A DNA stretch of 64,000 nt from CAYPFY01 sp964410105. GTDB taxonomy: Bacteria; Bacteroidota; Ignavibacteria; UBA10030; SZUA-254. The stretch covers positions 124,001 through 188,000 of the forward strand of contig CAYPFY010000005.1 of NCBI GenBank assembly GCA_964410105.1. The letters run 5' to 3'. A model generated the notes under the pieces. The model ran no database searches, had not been told where the DNA came from, and saw only the letters and a program-made list of their open reading frames with translations. A program made the translations under genes and the position numbers. Positions 36,808 through 44,742 of the stretch are shown in pieces. How positions within the stretch are numbered: the stretch's first letter is position 1; every line of letters begins with the position of its first letter.

Positions 36808-39113
36808 GGGGGAAGGTTCATTTTCTGCAAGAAGGCGACAAACCGGGGATCCTTTTCGATTTTTTTCAAAAGCGGATCCCCCTTCATGATAGTCAGTCCG
36901 CCGTCGCGCAGCGTATATGCCCTGTTCAGCCATTCCATCGCGGCATCGCCATCCCCGCGGAAGGCATAGATCTCGGCGATCTGGTACGCCACCACGGTCT
37001 GGTACTCTTGAATACACTTCGCGAGGGCGTTGTCTGCTTCTTTCATTCGTCCCGTCGCATAGTAAGCCATGGCAAGACCGGTAAGCCGGTATAATTCTTC
37101 CTTCTCCAGGGCATATTCGGCGAAGGCGCTATCGGGGTGACCCCGGAGCAGATGGAGATCGCCAATATAAACGTGTGTGAAGGGATAATTCGGATTAAGC
37201 TCGAGAATCTTCCGGAACGCGCCGATGGACTCGTCGAACCGGTTTGAGTTCAGGTACATAACGCCCAGAGACCAGTAAAAGAGCGGCTGCACAGGGTCAA
37301 GCTCGATTGCCTTTCGCTGCAACGAAACAGCCTCATCAAATTTTCCGAGTGTCGACGCGAGCGAGGCTATCCCGTTGATCGTACTCGCATTCCCGGGTTC
37401 AAGATCAAGCGCTTTGCGGTATTCTGCATCTGCGCCTGACCAGTTCCAATCGAGACTCTTCATCGAGGCGGCAAGGACCGCGTGGCCGTTTGCGAGATTC
37501 TCATCGAGGGAAACCGCCTTCTGTGCGGCCTGGCGTGCTTTTTCGTAGCCCTCCCTGATTTCGGCAAATCCGAAATCCGCCTGGATGCGATATGCATCGC
37601 CCAGGGAGGCCCAGAGGCGCGCGTCCCCTGGGTAGGTGGCGATCGCCTGGTTGAACAGATCGATCGATTTTGCGACCCCTTCGCGGTCACCCCGGTCGGT
37701 AAGGTATCTTCCGCGGAGGAGCAGATTATAAGCATCGGGATTCGAGGTCACCGGGCGGTCGATCCGTTGTTTCTCCAGCGGGGAGAGCCTGGCATGGAGG
37801 GCTGCAGCGATTTTTTGTGCAATCTCCGACTGGATCGCAAAAACCTGTTTGAATTCCCTGTCATAATTTTCCGCCCAGAGATTTTCATCGGTCGCCGCGT
37901 CGATCAGCTGGGCGGTCACCCTGACTTGATCTCCGGCGCGGCGTACGCTCCCTTCGAGGATGACTCCGGCCTTGAGATCTCTTCCGATTTCCGTCCCTGT
38001 CTTCCTGGTCCCCTTGTACTGCATCACGGAGGTGCGCGAGATGACCTTGAGATCGCCTATCTTGGAGAGCTGGGTCATGATATCTTCGGTCATCCCGTCG
38101 CTGAAATACTCGTCGTCGGGAGATCCGCTGAGGTTCGCAAAGGGGAGCACGGCCACCGTCTTGGAGTTATCGGCCTTTACCGGGCGGGAAAAAGGCAGCA
38201 AAAAGTAGAGGGCCGCGACGATCCCAACTGAGGCGATCCCCCACACCAGTTTTCGTGGGATATGCCGAACCCTTTTGACCCTTCTCAGGTCGCCCTGTTG
38301 CAGCTTCCGGAGATCGGCGGCGATCTCATCGGCAGACTGATACCGCCGTGACCGGTCTTTTTCGAGACATTTTATCACAATATCTTCGAGCGGGGGAGGA
38401 ATATCCGGGCGCAGCGACCGGGGAGGAATCGGGTCCTCATTTGCGATAGAGTAGGTGAGGGCAGCCTCATGTTCGCCGCGGAAAGGCATCCGCGAAGTGG
38501 CGATTTCGTACAGCACGGCGCCGAGGGAGAACAGATCGGCCCTGTGGTCGACATCCTCGCCGATCAGCTGTTCCGGCGCCACATAACCGAGAGTTCCGAT
38601 CGTGCTGCCCGCCCTCGTCAATTGAACCGCGCCCTTCCCCTTTGCCAATCCAAAATCGGTGAGCTTGACAGCATCCCCCTCGGTCAGCATCACATTATCC
38701 GACTTGATATCGCGATGAATGATCTGATGGCGGTGAGCGTGCGCGAGCGCGTCTGCGACCTGAATTCCGTAGGTGAGCACATCGGGAATGGGGAGAGCCT
38801 TATTATCGGCCTTCAATGATTCCAGTTTCGATTTAAGGGTACCGCCGGGGATAAACTCCAGGGCAAGGAATTTCTTTCCCCCTGCATCGTCGACCTCGTA
38901 AATGGTAGCGATGTTGGGATGATTCAGTGAGGAAATGGCCTCAGCCTCCTGTTGAAATCGTGCGAGATCCTGGGAGATCTGAACGCCTGGGGGGAGAAAC
39001 TTCAGGGCGACGATGCGCTTGAGCTTAAGATCCTCGGCCTTATAGACAACCCCCATCCCTCCCTCGCCGAGTTTTTCGAGAATTTTATAATGTGATACAA
39101 TCTGACCGATCAT
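36804..39113 (-). CDS. Membrane Ser/Thr kinase with TolB-like and TPR domains, coupled to thrA
   Basis: A 769-residue protein. The kinase domain (about 1-270) has GEGGMGVVY, HRDIKSDNVM, DFGLAKGKG and VAPEQL. A membrane helix follows (WGIASVGIVAALYFLL, about 285-305), then a TolB-like domain from VAVLPFANLSG, then TPR repeats (about 470-760), so these probably lie outside the cytoplasm. The ATG at 39113 is chosen because an upstream in-frame ATG (39131) lies ahead of the -7 element. Its stop overlaps thrA. Paralogous to the kinase at 29918. Confidence 0.9.
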   Translation of the reverse strand: MIGQIVSHYKILEKLGEGGMGVVYKAEDLKLKRIVALKFLPPGVQISQDLARFQQEAEAISSLNHPNIATIYEVDDAGGKKFLALEFIPGGTLKSKLESLKADNKALPIPDVLTYGIQVADALAHAHRHQIIHRDIKSDNVMLTEGDAVKLTDFGLAKGKGAVQLTRAGSTIGTLGYVAPEQLIGEDVDHRADLFSLGAVLYEIATSRMPFRGEHEAALTYSIANEDPIPPRSLRPDIPPPLEDIVIKCLEKDRSRRYQSADEIAADLRKLQQGDLRRVKRVRHIPRKLVWGIASVGIVAALYFLLPFSRPVKADNSKTVAVLPFANLSGSPDDEYFSDGMTEDIMTQLSKIGDLKVISRTSVMQYKGTRKTGTEIGRDLKAGVILEGSVRRAGDQVRVTAQLIDAATDENLWAENYDREFKQVFAIQSEIAQKIAAALHARLSPLEKQRIDRPVTSNPDAYNLLLRGRYLTDRGDREGVAKSIDLFNQAIATYPGDARLWASLGDAYRIQADFGFAEIREGYEKARQAAQKAVSLDENLANGHAVLAASMKSLDWNWSGADAEYRKALDLEPGNASTINGIASLASTLGKFDEAVSLQRKAIELDPVQPLFYWSLGVMYLNSNRFDESIGAFRKILELNPNYPFTHVYIGDLHLLRGHPDSAFAEYALEKEELYRLTGLAMAYYATGRMKEADNALAKCIQEYQTVVAYQIAEIYAFRGDGDAAMEWLNRAYTLRDGGLTIMKGDPLLKKIEKDPRFVAFLQKMNLPP

Positions 39114-39119
39114 CGGGAT

Positions 39120-39150
39120 TAAAAGTACCAATAAAGGGGGAAAAACTCAA
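39120..39150 (-). promoter_or_regulatory. Bacteroidota-type promoter for the kinase-thrABC operon
   Basis: TTG at 39150-39148, a 20-base spacer and TACTTTTA at 39127-39120. The predicted start (near 39115) is about 2 bases from the ATG at 39113. Confidence 0.5.
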
Positions 39151-39235
39151 TGAGCGAAGTTTCGCGGGGAGAGACCTGCGGGTCGACGCGGGAAGGCGGT
39201 GATTGTGTCGGCGCGTGCCGGTCGGTCGCGACCGC

Positions 39236-39634
39236 TTACAGACCTTTGGCGATATTCCAGCCCCAGTTGAGAAGAAGAATCGTTGCGCATGAGACCGCCA
39301 CCCATCGGTTGATCAGAATATTCCTCTCGAGTCGCGCGACGAAAATAGAGAGTGTGGCTGATTTTCTCAGCCAATCATAGACGAGCCACAGAGGGGTGAT
39401 CGCCAGCGCCGGAGCGAAAAATATTCCCAGCGGATTCATGAAAAAGGCCTCTTTCGGGTGCCCGGCCAGGAGCAGAATAACCGACCGCGTCGTCCCGCAG
39501 GCCGGGCAGGGAAGCCCGGTTGCAAGCTTGAACAGGCACGGTGTGGGAACCGAAAAATTCCCGGCATGCAGGGCCAGCCATGCGTAGCCTGCAACCATCG
39601 AGGCGGTGAGAAACCGAAAGACCCTCGGATTCAT
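39236..39634 (-). CDS. DUF2752 membrane protein
   Basis: A 132-residue protein with about three membrane helices and the family hallmark CPACGTTRS at about 43-51, a likely metal- or thiol-reactive loop facing one side of the membrane. Function of DUF2752 is unknown. It starts directly after the TM2 gene stop, so the two are one unit. Confidence 0.8.
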   Translation of the reverse strand: MNPRVFRFLTASMVAGYAWLALHAGNFSVPTPCLFKLATGLPCPACGTTRSVILLLAGHPKEAFFMNPLGIFFAPALAITPLWLVYDWLRKSATLSIFVARLERNILINRWVAVSCATILLLNWGWNIAKGL

Positions 39635-39973
39635 CTAGTAGAGCACCAACTGGATGCGTTGCATATTAATTTCCCGGGTCTTCTTCATGATGAGGAACCA
39701 GTCCACGACCGTCCAGATCCCCAGACCGCCGCAGGTAAGCAGCTTGGCGATTCCGAGCCCGACCTCTCCGAGAATGAAGCGATCGACGCCGAAATGTCCT
39801 CCGATGAGCGAGACGACAAGCATCGTGATGGGATCCTTCAGATTGACGCCCTGCACCTGGATCAATTTGGAATCGTCCAGTTTCAGCAGATGTTCGCGAA
39901 GCGCGGCCAGCTGATATGATTCGAAGTACTTGGCGGCGGTCATCAAAAACATGTCTACCTTCTGTTGATCCAT
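39635..39973 (-). CDS. TM2-domain membrane protein
   Basis: A 112-residue protein with a charged N-terminal helix region (1-45) and a TM2 domain (two helices joined by a tight turn) containing GGHFGVDRFILGEVGLGIAKL and LGIWTVVDWFLI. TM2 proteins commonly sit beside DUF2752 in this lineage; function unknown. A TATAAT at 40012-40007 may be part of its promoter, but no TTTG stands 20 bases upstream. Confidence 0.8.
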   Translation of the reverse strand: MDQQKVDMFLMTAAKYFESYQLAALREHLLKLDDSKLIQVQGVNLKDPITMLVVSLIGGHFGVDRFILGEVGLGIAKLLTCGGLGIWTVVDWFLIMKKTREINMQRIQLVLY

Positions 39974-40057
39974 GGGGAATTCCTCTGATTATGTGGTGGT
40001 TTATGTATTATACGCAGAGCAGGGCTCCGAGTTTAACCGGGAAGGGAGACCGGCTGC

Positions 40058-40708
40058 CTAGTGATCCGGCTTAATCGAATAGAGAATGAACCCCTGGGAC
40101 TGGTAACTTGACAGGACAGTCTGCGCCGAGAGAGTAATCTTCACATCCGGCAGGAGCTGATCCTTCGTCACATCGCGCCAGGCCATGGCCTGGCCGCAGA
40201 CGATGATGCGCGTCCCCGCCTTCTGCAGATCCTGGATCATCTTGACGTTGGGATTATCGACGGCATGCTTTTTCCTATAAAATTCGTTATTCAGGAGCAC
40301 CTCGATACCGGAGCCATGCACGACCAAGACGGGAGAAATGTTCTTGAGAGGGATGCCGGAAGCAATATGCATATTGAGGACCCTGGCGACCTCATCAAGA
40401 CTCTGATTAAACTCCGCCGATAGCGAATCGGGATTTTTCGTTGTAACTTCGAACAACAACTTGTATTCGCTCTTCGGGTCAGGAACTTCGGCAGGATCGG
40501 CAACAGGAATGACGGCTGTCCTCCGTCCCCCCTTAATCAGGGGGTATTGAGCGACTGAAAGAAGTTTTTCCGTTCGGAGGGAATCCTTTACCATCTTGGC
40601 GTGGGCGAGGCTATCGCTCGAGGCCTGAGGCTTTTCAATTCCGGCGGATTGGGACGGAGAGACGGATCGTAGGATGTCAAGGCAAAACAGAACGATGATA
40701 GGCCTCAT
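40058..40708 (-). CDS. DsrE-like exported protein
   Basis: A 216-residue protein. The N-terminal 25 residues look like a signal peptide (MRPIIVLFCLDIL then a polar, small-residue end). Residues about 85-215 form a DsrE/DsrF-like domain, with PVLVVHGSGIEVLL and the cysteine in GTRIIVCGQAMAWRDV. DsrE folds take part in sulfur relay or serve as unknown-function domains. ATG at 40708 is used because longer readings translate the tRNA gene. It lies 61 bases downstream of tRNA-Pro, with no own promoter seen. Confidence 0.72.
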   Translation of the reverse strand: MRPIIVLFCLDILRSVSPSQSAGIEKPQASSDSLAHAKMVKDSLRTEKLLSVAQYPLIKGGRRTAVIPVADPAEVPDPKSEYKLLFEVTTKNPDSLSAEFNQSLDEVARVLNMHIASGIPLKNISPVLVVHGSGIEVLLNNEFYRKKHAVDNPNVKMIQDLQKAGTRIIVCGQAMAWRDVTKDQLLPDVKITLSAQTVLSSYQSQGFILYSIKPDH

Positions 40709-40769
40709 AATTGTTGTCCGAAGTATAATGAAGCCCCCGATGGTCGTTACAGCACCTGGGGGAAAGTCG

Positions 40770-40844
40770 TCGGGATGGCGAGATTCGAACTCGCGACCTC
40801 CTGCGCCCAAGGCAGGCGCGCTAACCGGGCTGCGCTACATCCCG
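40770..40844 (-). tRNA. tRNA-Pro (anticodon TGG)
   Basis: A complete cloverleaf of 75 bases. The acceptor stem is CGGGATG/CATCCCG with discriminator A. The D arm contains GCGC...GCGC, the anticodon stem-loop is CCTGC CTTGGGC GCAGG with anticodon TGG, and the T arm is GCGAG TTCGAAT CTCGC. The 3' CCA is not encoded (the next bases are CGA). Confidence 0.97.
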
Positions 40845-40915
40845 TTTTGATTCCGGGGGATTTTAGCCCCCTCCCACGCCCCTGACATCGCATACGAGGG
40901 GCGGGAATCACGTGT

Positions 40916-40946
40916 GGAATATACTCAGTTCGGGGAGAACTCGCAA
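40916..40946 (-). promoter_or_regulatory. Promoter for tRNA-Pro and the DsrE-like gene
   Basis: TTG at 40946-40944, a 20-base spacer and TATATTCC at 40923-40916. Predicted start near 40911, about 65 bases ahead of the mature tRNA. Confidence 0.45.
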
Positions 40947-41003
40947 TCGACCATGTGCGTGAGGCTCCCTGTAAGACTCAGCTGGACCCGACGGGACGGA
41001 AGG

Positions 41004-41035
41004 TTTGGAGAGTCCATCTTGATACACTAAGATTG
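41004..41035 (+). promoter_or_regulatory. Bacteroidota-type promoter for the TlpA-like gene
   Basis: TTTG at 41004-41007, a 20-base spacer and TAAGATTG at 41028-41035. Predicted leader about 54 bases. Confidence 0.45.
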
Positions 41036-41093
41036 TGACCCGTTGGTAATCATTTATTATTCAACGCAGGACGAAACCGACAAGGTGAAGCGT

Positions 41094-41618
41094 ATGAGAA
41101 TCAAAACTCTCTTTATTTTGACCATCCTTGCAACGCTGGCGATATCGCGCACCGGGGCCCAGGAAGATCGAGCGTTGGTAGGACGGGTTGCTCCCGAACT
41201 CTCCGGCGGGGAATGGATCAACGCGAAGCCACTCACCCTCTCGAAGCTCCGGGGCAAGCCCGTACTCCTGGAATTCTGGACATATGGGTGCATCAACTGC
41301 CTGCACACGATTCCCACCGTCAACGAGTGGGCCCGAATATTTGGAAATAAACTCGTCATCATCGGAGTCCACACGCCGGAATTCGACCACGAAAAAGTGC
41401 TTTCGAACGTGAGGAGCAATGTTAAGAAGCTGAACATAACCTATCCTGTCGTCACCGATAATGACTACTCCACGTGGGATGCGTACCACCAGAGATATTG
41501 GCCTGCGATGTACATCATCGACCAGAAAGGCATCATACGGCATGTCCACATCGGGGAAGGCGACTACAGGGCAACGGAAAGAATCATCCAATCGATCATC
41601 AACCAGGGTGAGAACTGA
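41094..41618 (+). CDS. Exported thioredoxin-like (TlpA/DipZ-C type) protein
   Basis: A 174-residue protein with a signal peptide (MRIKTLFILTILATLAIS, cleavage around Gly-Ala-Gln 21-23) and one thioredoxin-fold domain. The redox motif is WTYGCINC (Cys 66 and 69), and the cis-Pro is in RYWPAMYIID. The WTYGCxNC form is shared with the C-terminal domain of DipZ-type thiol exporters. Expected to act in the periplasm on disulfides. AAGGTG lies 5 bases before the ATG, preferred over an upstream GTG-like reading at 41043. Confidence 0.85.
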   Translation: MRIKTLFILTILATLAISRTGAQEDRALVGRVAPELSGGEWINAKPLTLSKLRGKPVLLEFWTYGCINCLHTIPTVNEWARIFGNKLVIIGVHTPEFDHEKVLSNVRSNVKKLNITYPVVTDNDYSTWDAYHQRYWPAMYIIDQKGIIRHVHIGEGDYRATERIIQSIINQGEN

Positions 41619-41820
41619 GAGAAAACCCGTTTTCCCGGGGAGGGTGAGTACAGCCGATTCGTCGGGCGGGGATTCTCCGATTCGATCTCGAAGAAATCGA
41701 AGGGCTCCCTTTTCGTTAAGAAAATTCGAACAGGAAGATAGTCACTGGATGGGGTTGGAGGAGGGTGGGGAGTGCAGCAATCCGCGCTGGGAAAAATAAT
41801 GAGACCTTTGGACGAATAGC

Positions 41821-42591
41821 ATGGGCGGTATTTTTCGAAAACACTGGCCGGAATATCTGATGGAGGGGGCGGCGCTGGGCCTGTTCATGCTCTCCGCGGG
41901 CTTCTTTACGACTCTTCTTGAGAACCCCGGGTCGGCGGTACGCGGCTGGATCGGGGACGCATTCACGCGGCGGATCATCATGGGAGCGGCGATGGGGCTC
42001 ACGGCCGTGGGCATCATCTATTCACCGTGGGGCAGGCAATCGGGAGCCCACATGAATCCGGCGGTGACTCTCACCTATTACCGGCTGGGAAAAGTGAGAG
42101 GGTGGGACGCGTTTTTTTACGCCTTGTTCCAGTTTACTGGGGGGACGGCCGGGATCCTCCTGGCCAGCCTACTTCTCGGCCATGCGATCACCGTACCGGA
42201 AGTCAACTACGCGGTCACCGTGCCGGGGAATGAGGGATCGCGGGGAGCGTTCATCTCTGAACTGGCCATTTCATTCATCCTCATGTCCGTTATCCTGAGG
42301 AGTACCAGTGATCCCCGGCTCGGGCGGTGGACGGGGGTATTCGCGGGCGTACTCATTGCGCTCTACATCACCTTTGAGTCGCCCCTGTCCGGCATGAGCA
42401 TGAACCCTGCGCGCACGTTCGCCTCCGCCGTGCCGGCCCGCGTATGGACTGCATTCTGGGTGTACTGCACGGCTCCGCCGCTGGGCATGCTCCTGGCGGG
42501 GGAAATTCATCGCGCAAAGAAATTCTGTGCAAAGCTTCACCATCACAACAACAAACGGTGCATCTTCTGCGGATCGATGCGCGAGGAATAA
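41821..42591 (+). CDS. Aquaporin (MIP family)
   Basis: A 256-residue channel with six membrane helices and both pore NPA motifs, HMNPAVT in the first half and SMNPART in the second. It probably passes water or small neutral solutes such as glycerol. The C-terminus carries a His- and Cys-rich tail (LHHHNNKRCIFCG) not usual for aquaporins, possibly metal-binding. First of eight plus-strand genes; the 200 bases upstream hold no promoter matching the window's pattern. Confidence 0.9.
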   Translation: MGGIFRKHWPEYLMEGAALGLFMLSAGFFTTLLENPGSAVRGWIGDAFTRRIIMGAAMGLTAVGIIYSPWGRQSGAHMNPAVTLTYYRLGKVRGWDAFFYALFQFTGGTAGILLASLLLGHAITVPEVNYAVTVPGNEGSRGAFISELAISFILMSVILRSTSDPRLGRWTGVFAGVLIALYITFESPLSGMSMNPARTFASAVPARVWTAFWVYCTAPPLGMLLAGEIHRAKKFCAKLHHHNNKRCIFCGSMREE

Positions 42592-42612
42592 GCACCTGGC
42601 TAGGAGATTTTT

Positions 42613-42747
42613 ATGGCAACATCTGATATCATGAAAAGCATGAATGTCGGAAAATACCGGGCCGTGACCGTCTGGTGCAGGCGCTTCGGAGTCAACTTCG
42701 GCACGGCACCGCTCGCGCCGGAGTCTAATTCTCAGAACGCGGTGTAA
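42613..42747 (+). CDS. Small ORF (44 residues) between aquaporin and GMC oxidoreductase
   Basis: ATG at 42613 is preceded by AGGAG at good spacing, and the stop at 42745-42747 is 6 bases before the next ATG. The product starts MATSDIMKSMNVGKYRAV and contains one Cys in VWCRRFG. No homology recognised. The ribosome-binding site and tight placement favour a real peptide or a leader that couples translation to the oxidoreductase. Confidence 0.45.
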   Translation: MATSDIMKSMNVGKYRAVTVWCRRFGVNFGTAPLAPESNSQNAV

Positions 42748-42753
42748 GGAGAA

Positions 42754-44367
42754 ATGGTCATGAATCGCGAGAACCATTACGACGTCATCATCATCGGGAC
42801 GGGAGCGGGGGGCGGGACGCTGGCGTATGCGCTTGCGCCCACCGGGAAGAGAATTCTGCTCCTTGAACGGGGCGGCTATGTACCTCGCGAGAAGGACAAC
42901 TGGAGCACCCGGGCTGTCAACGTCGAAGGGAGGTACAGCACAAAAGAAGAATGGCGCGACCGGGACGGGAGGGTCCTCCATCCTCACACCAACTATTACG
43001 TGGGGGGCAATACCAAATTCTACGGAGCGGCGCTTTTCCGGCTGCGCAAAGAGGATTTTGGCGAGCTGCGGCATCACGGCGGCATCTCCCCCTCGTGGCC
43101 GATCTCCTACGACGAGCTCGAGCCGTTCTACACCCGGGCAGAGCACCTTTACGAGGTTCATGGAGAGCGGGGGGCCGATCCGACGGAGCCGTGGGCGAGC
43201 GCTCCCTACCTTTACCCGGCGGTCAGTCACGAGCCCCGGATCGAGCGACTTGGGGAGGACTTTCAGCGGGCGGGGTGCAGGCCTTTCCATGTGCCCCTGG
43301 GAATCAGAATCGACGAGACAAATCCCGTTCGCAGTAAATGCATACGATGTAACACTTGCGACGGGCATCCGTGCCTCGTCGGCGCAAAATCGGACGCCCA
43401 GACAATCTGTGTCGACCCCGCCATCGGGTATCCCAACGTCACCCTGTTGACTGACAGTTACGTCAGCCGGCTGGAGACCGACAGTTCGGGCCGTGAGATT
43501 TCAAAAATCCATGTCGAGCGGGGCGATGTGAAGGAAACATATTCGGCGGACATCGTGGTTGTCTCGTGCGGTGCCATAAATTCAGCGGCGCTCCTCTTGC
43601 GCTCTGAAAGCGAGAAGCACCCGCGGGGCCTCGCGAACAGTTCCGGGGTCGTTGGCCGTCACTACATGGGGCACGTAAACTCGATTTTGATGGCGGTATC
43701 GAAGTGTCCTAATCCGACAATTTTTCAGAAAACGCTTGCCCTCAACGACTTCTACCTGAAATCCCCCGAGTGGAATTATCCGATGGGACACATCTCATTC
43801 GTCGGCAAGCTGGATGCGGACACGCTCTCCGCCGGCGCACCGGCCATTGCGCCGGGGTGGACCCTGGAGCTGATGGCAAAGCATTCGCTTGATTTCTGGC
43901 TGACGTCGGAGGATCTGCCGGATCCTGAGAACAGGGTCACGGTCGACAGGGACGGGAAGATCCGTCTGGCGTACCTGCCCAACAACGAGGAGGGTCACCG
44001 GAGGCTCACCTCCAGGCTGAAGGAGCTCATGAAGCAGACATCCTGTGAAATACATGGAAAAGGGTGCCATCAGGGGCTTTTTTCAAGAAACCTGTACATC
44101 GGCCAGCGGATCCCGCTGGCGGGGGTAGCCCATCAGAACGGGACCATTCGGTTTGGTAACGACCCAAACACGTCGGCCCTGGACCGCAATTGCAGGGCAC
44201 ATGATGTAGAAAATCTGTACATTGTCGATGCCAGTTTCTTCCCGTCGAGCGGGGCCGTTAATCCGGCCCTGACGATCATGGCGAATGCGTTGCGGGTGGG
44301 GGAGCATCTGAAGCAGCGGTTGGGGGCGAGGCAACCCGAATCCGTCATGAAGGGAGTGAGGGCATGA
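42754..44367 (+). CDS. GMC-family FAD oxidoreductase
   Basis: A 537-residue flavoprotein. FAD-binding IIIGTGAGGGTLAYAL is near residue 10. YYVGGNTKFYGAALFR is the GMC signature region, and the C-terminus has FPSSGAVNPALTIMANALR. A CIRCNTCDGHPC segment near 195-206 has four closely spaced Cys, suggesting an iron-sulfur or metal site as in some gluconate/glucose GMC dehydrogenases. No signal peptide. AAGGAG precedes the ATG by 4 bases. Neighbours suggest sugar or sugar-acid oxidation. Confidence 0.88.
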   Translation: MVMNRENHYDVIIIGTGAGGGTLAYALAPTGKRILLLERGGYVPREKDNWSTRAVNVEGRYSTKEEWRDRDGRVLHPHTNYYVGGNTKFYGAALFRLRKEDFGELRHHGGISPSWPISYDELEPFYTRAEHLYEVHGERGADPTEPWASAPYLYPAVSHEPRIERLGEDFQRAGCRPFHVPLGIRIDETNPVRSKCIRCNTCDGHPCLVGAKSDAQTICVDPAIGYPNVTLLTDSYVSRLETDSSGREISKIHVERGDVKETYSADIVVVSCGAINSAALLLRSESEKHPRGLANSSGVVGRHYMGHVNSILMAVSKCPNPTIFQKTLALNDFYLKSPEWNYPMGHISFVGKLDADTLSAGAPAIAPGWTLELMAKHSLDFWLTSEDLPDPENRVTVDRDGKIRLAYLPNNEEGHRRLTSRLKELMKQTSCEIHGKGCHQGLFSRNLYIGQRIPLAGVAHQNGTIRFGNDPNTSALDRNCRAHDVENLYIVDASFFPSSGAVNPALTIMANALRVGEHLKQRLGARQPESVMKGVRA

Positions 44368-44382
44368 ATCGTCCCTGAATAT

Positions 44383-44718
44383 ATGCAGCCAACATGGTCG
44401 GCATTTTTCTTGGAAACCACTCAAGGACCTTGGGGGGACGGCATTAGTGTGGAGGCAATCGGCATGACGGTACCGGACATGGACCGCTCGGCCGATCTTT
44501 ATTCCCGAGTATTGAATCCCAAAAAAACATCGGACCGGGAGGTCTGGGCTCCGGAGCACGAGCATTTCGAAATTGGATTCCTGAAGTACGAACATCTGCG
44601 GGACGGTCGCCCGGCGCTTCCTGACCTGAAACGCAACGACATCGCCCACTGGCAGACGTCGCCGGAGGGCATCAATCCGGAGGGGCATATCATGAAAACC
44701 ATCGGAAGGGGCCGCTGA
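44383..44718 (+). pseudogene. Degenerate glyoxalase-fold (VOC) gene
   Basis: A 111-codon open frame. Residues about 22-55 match the start of VOC proteins (VEAIGMTVPDMDRSADLYSRVL), and later pieces (LRDGRPALPDLKRND, QTSPEGINPEGH) look like scattered VOC segments with the intervening strands missing. The metal-binding and core strands are absent, so a functional VOC fold is unlikely. It has no clear ribosome-binding site. In-frame deletions rather than stops are present, so a shortened expressed product is possible. Confidence 0.5.
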
Positions 44719-44742
44719 TCGCGGGGAGGAGAACTGGCAGGC

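Noticed and set aside
36808..37017. Longer reading of thrA from 37017
   Set aside because: The extra 70 residues are low-complexity and lie inside the kinase gene; KFGGSS should sit at residue 5.
39223..39234. Perfect palindrome CGGTCGCGACCG just after the DUF2752 stop
   Set aside because: No T-run follows and 12-base palindromes of GC-rich sequence arise by chance here.
40710..40810. Longer reading of the DsrE-like gene from 40810
   Set aside because: Its first 13 codons translate the tRNA-Pro gene; the start at 40708 with a signal peptide is preferred.
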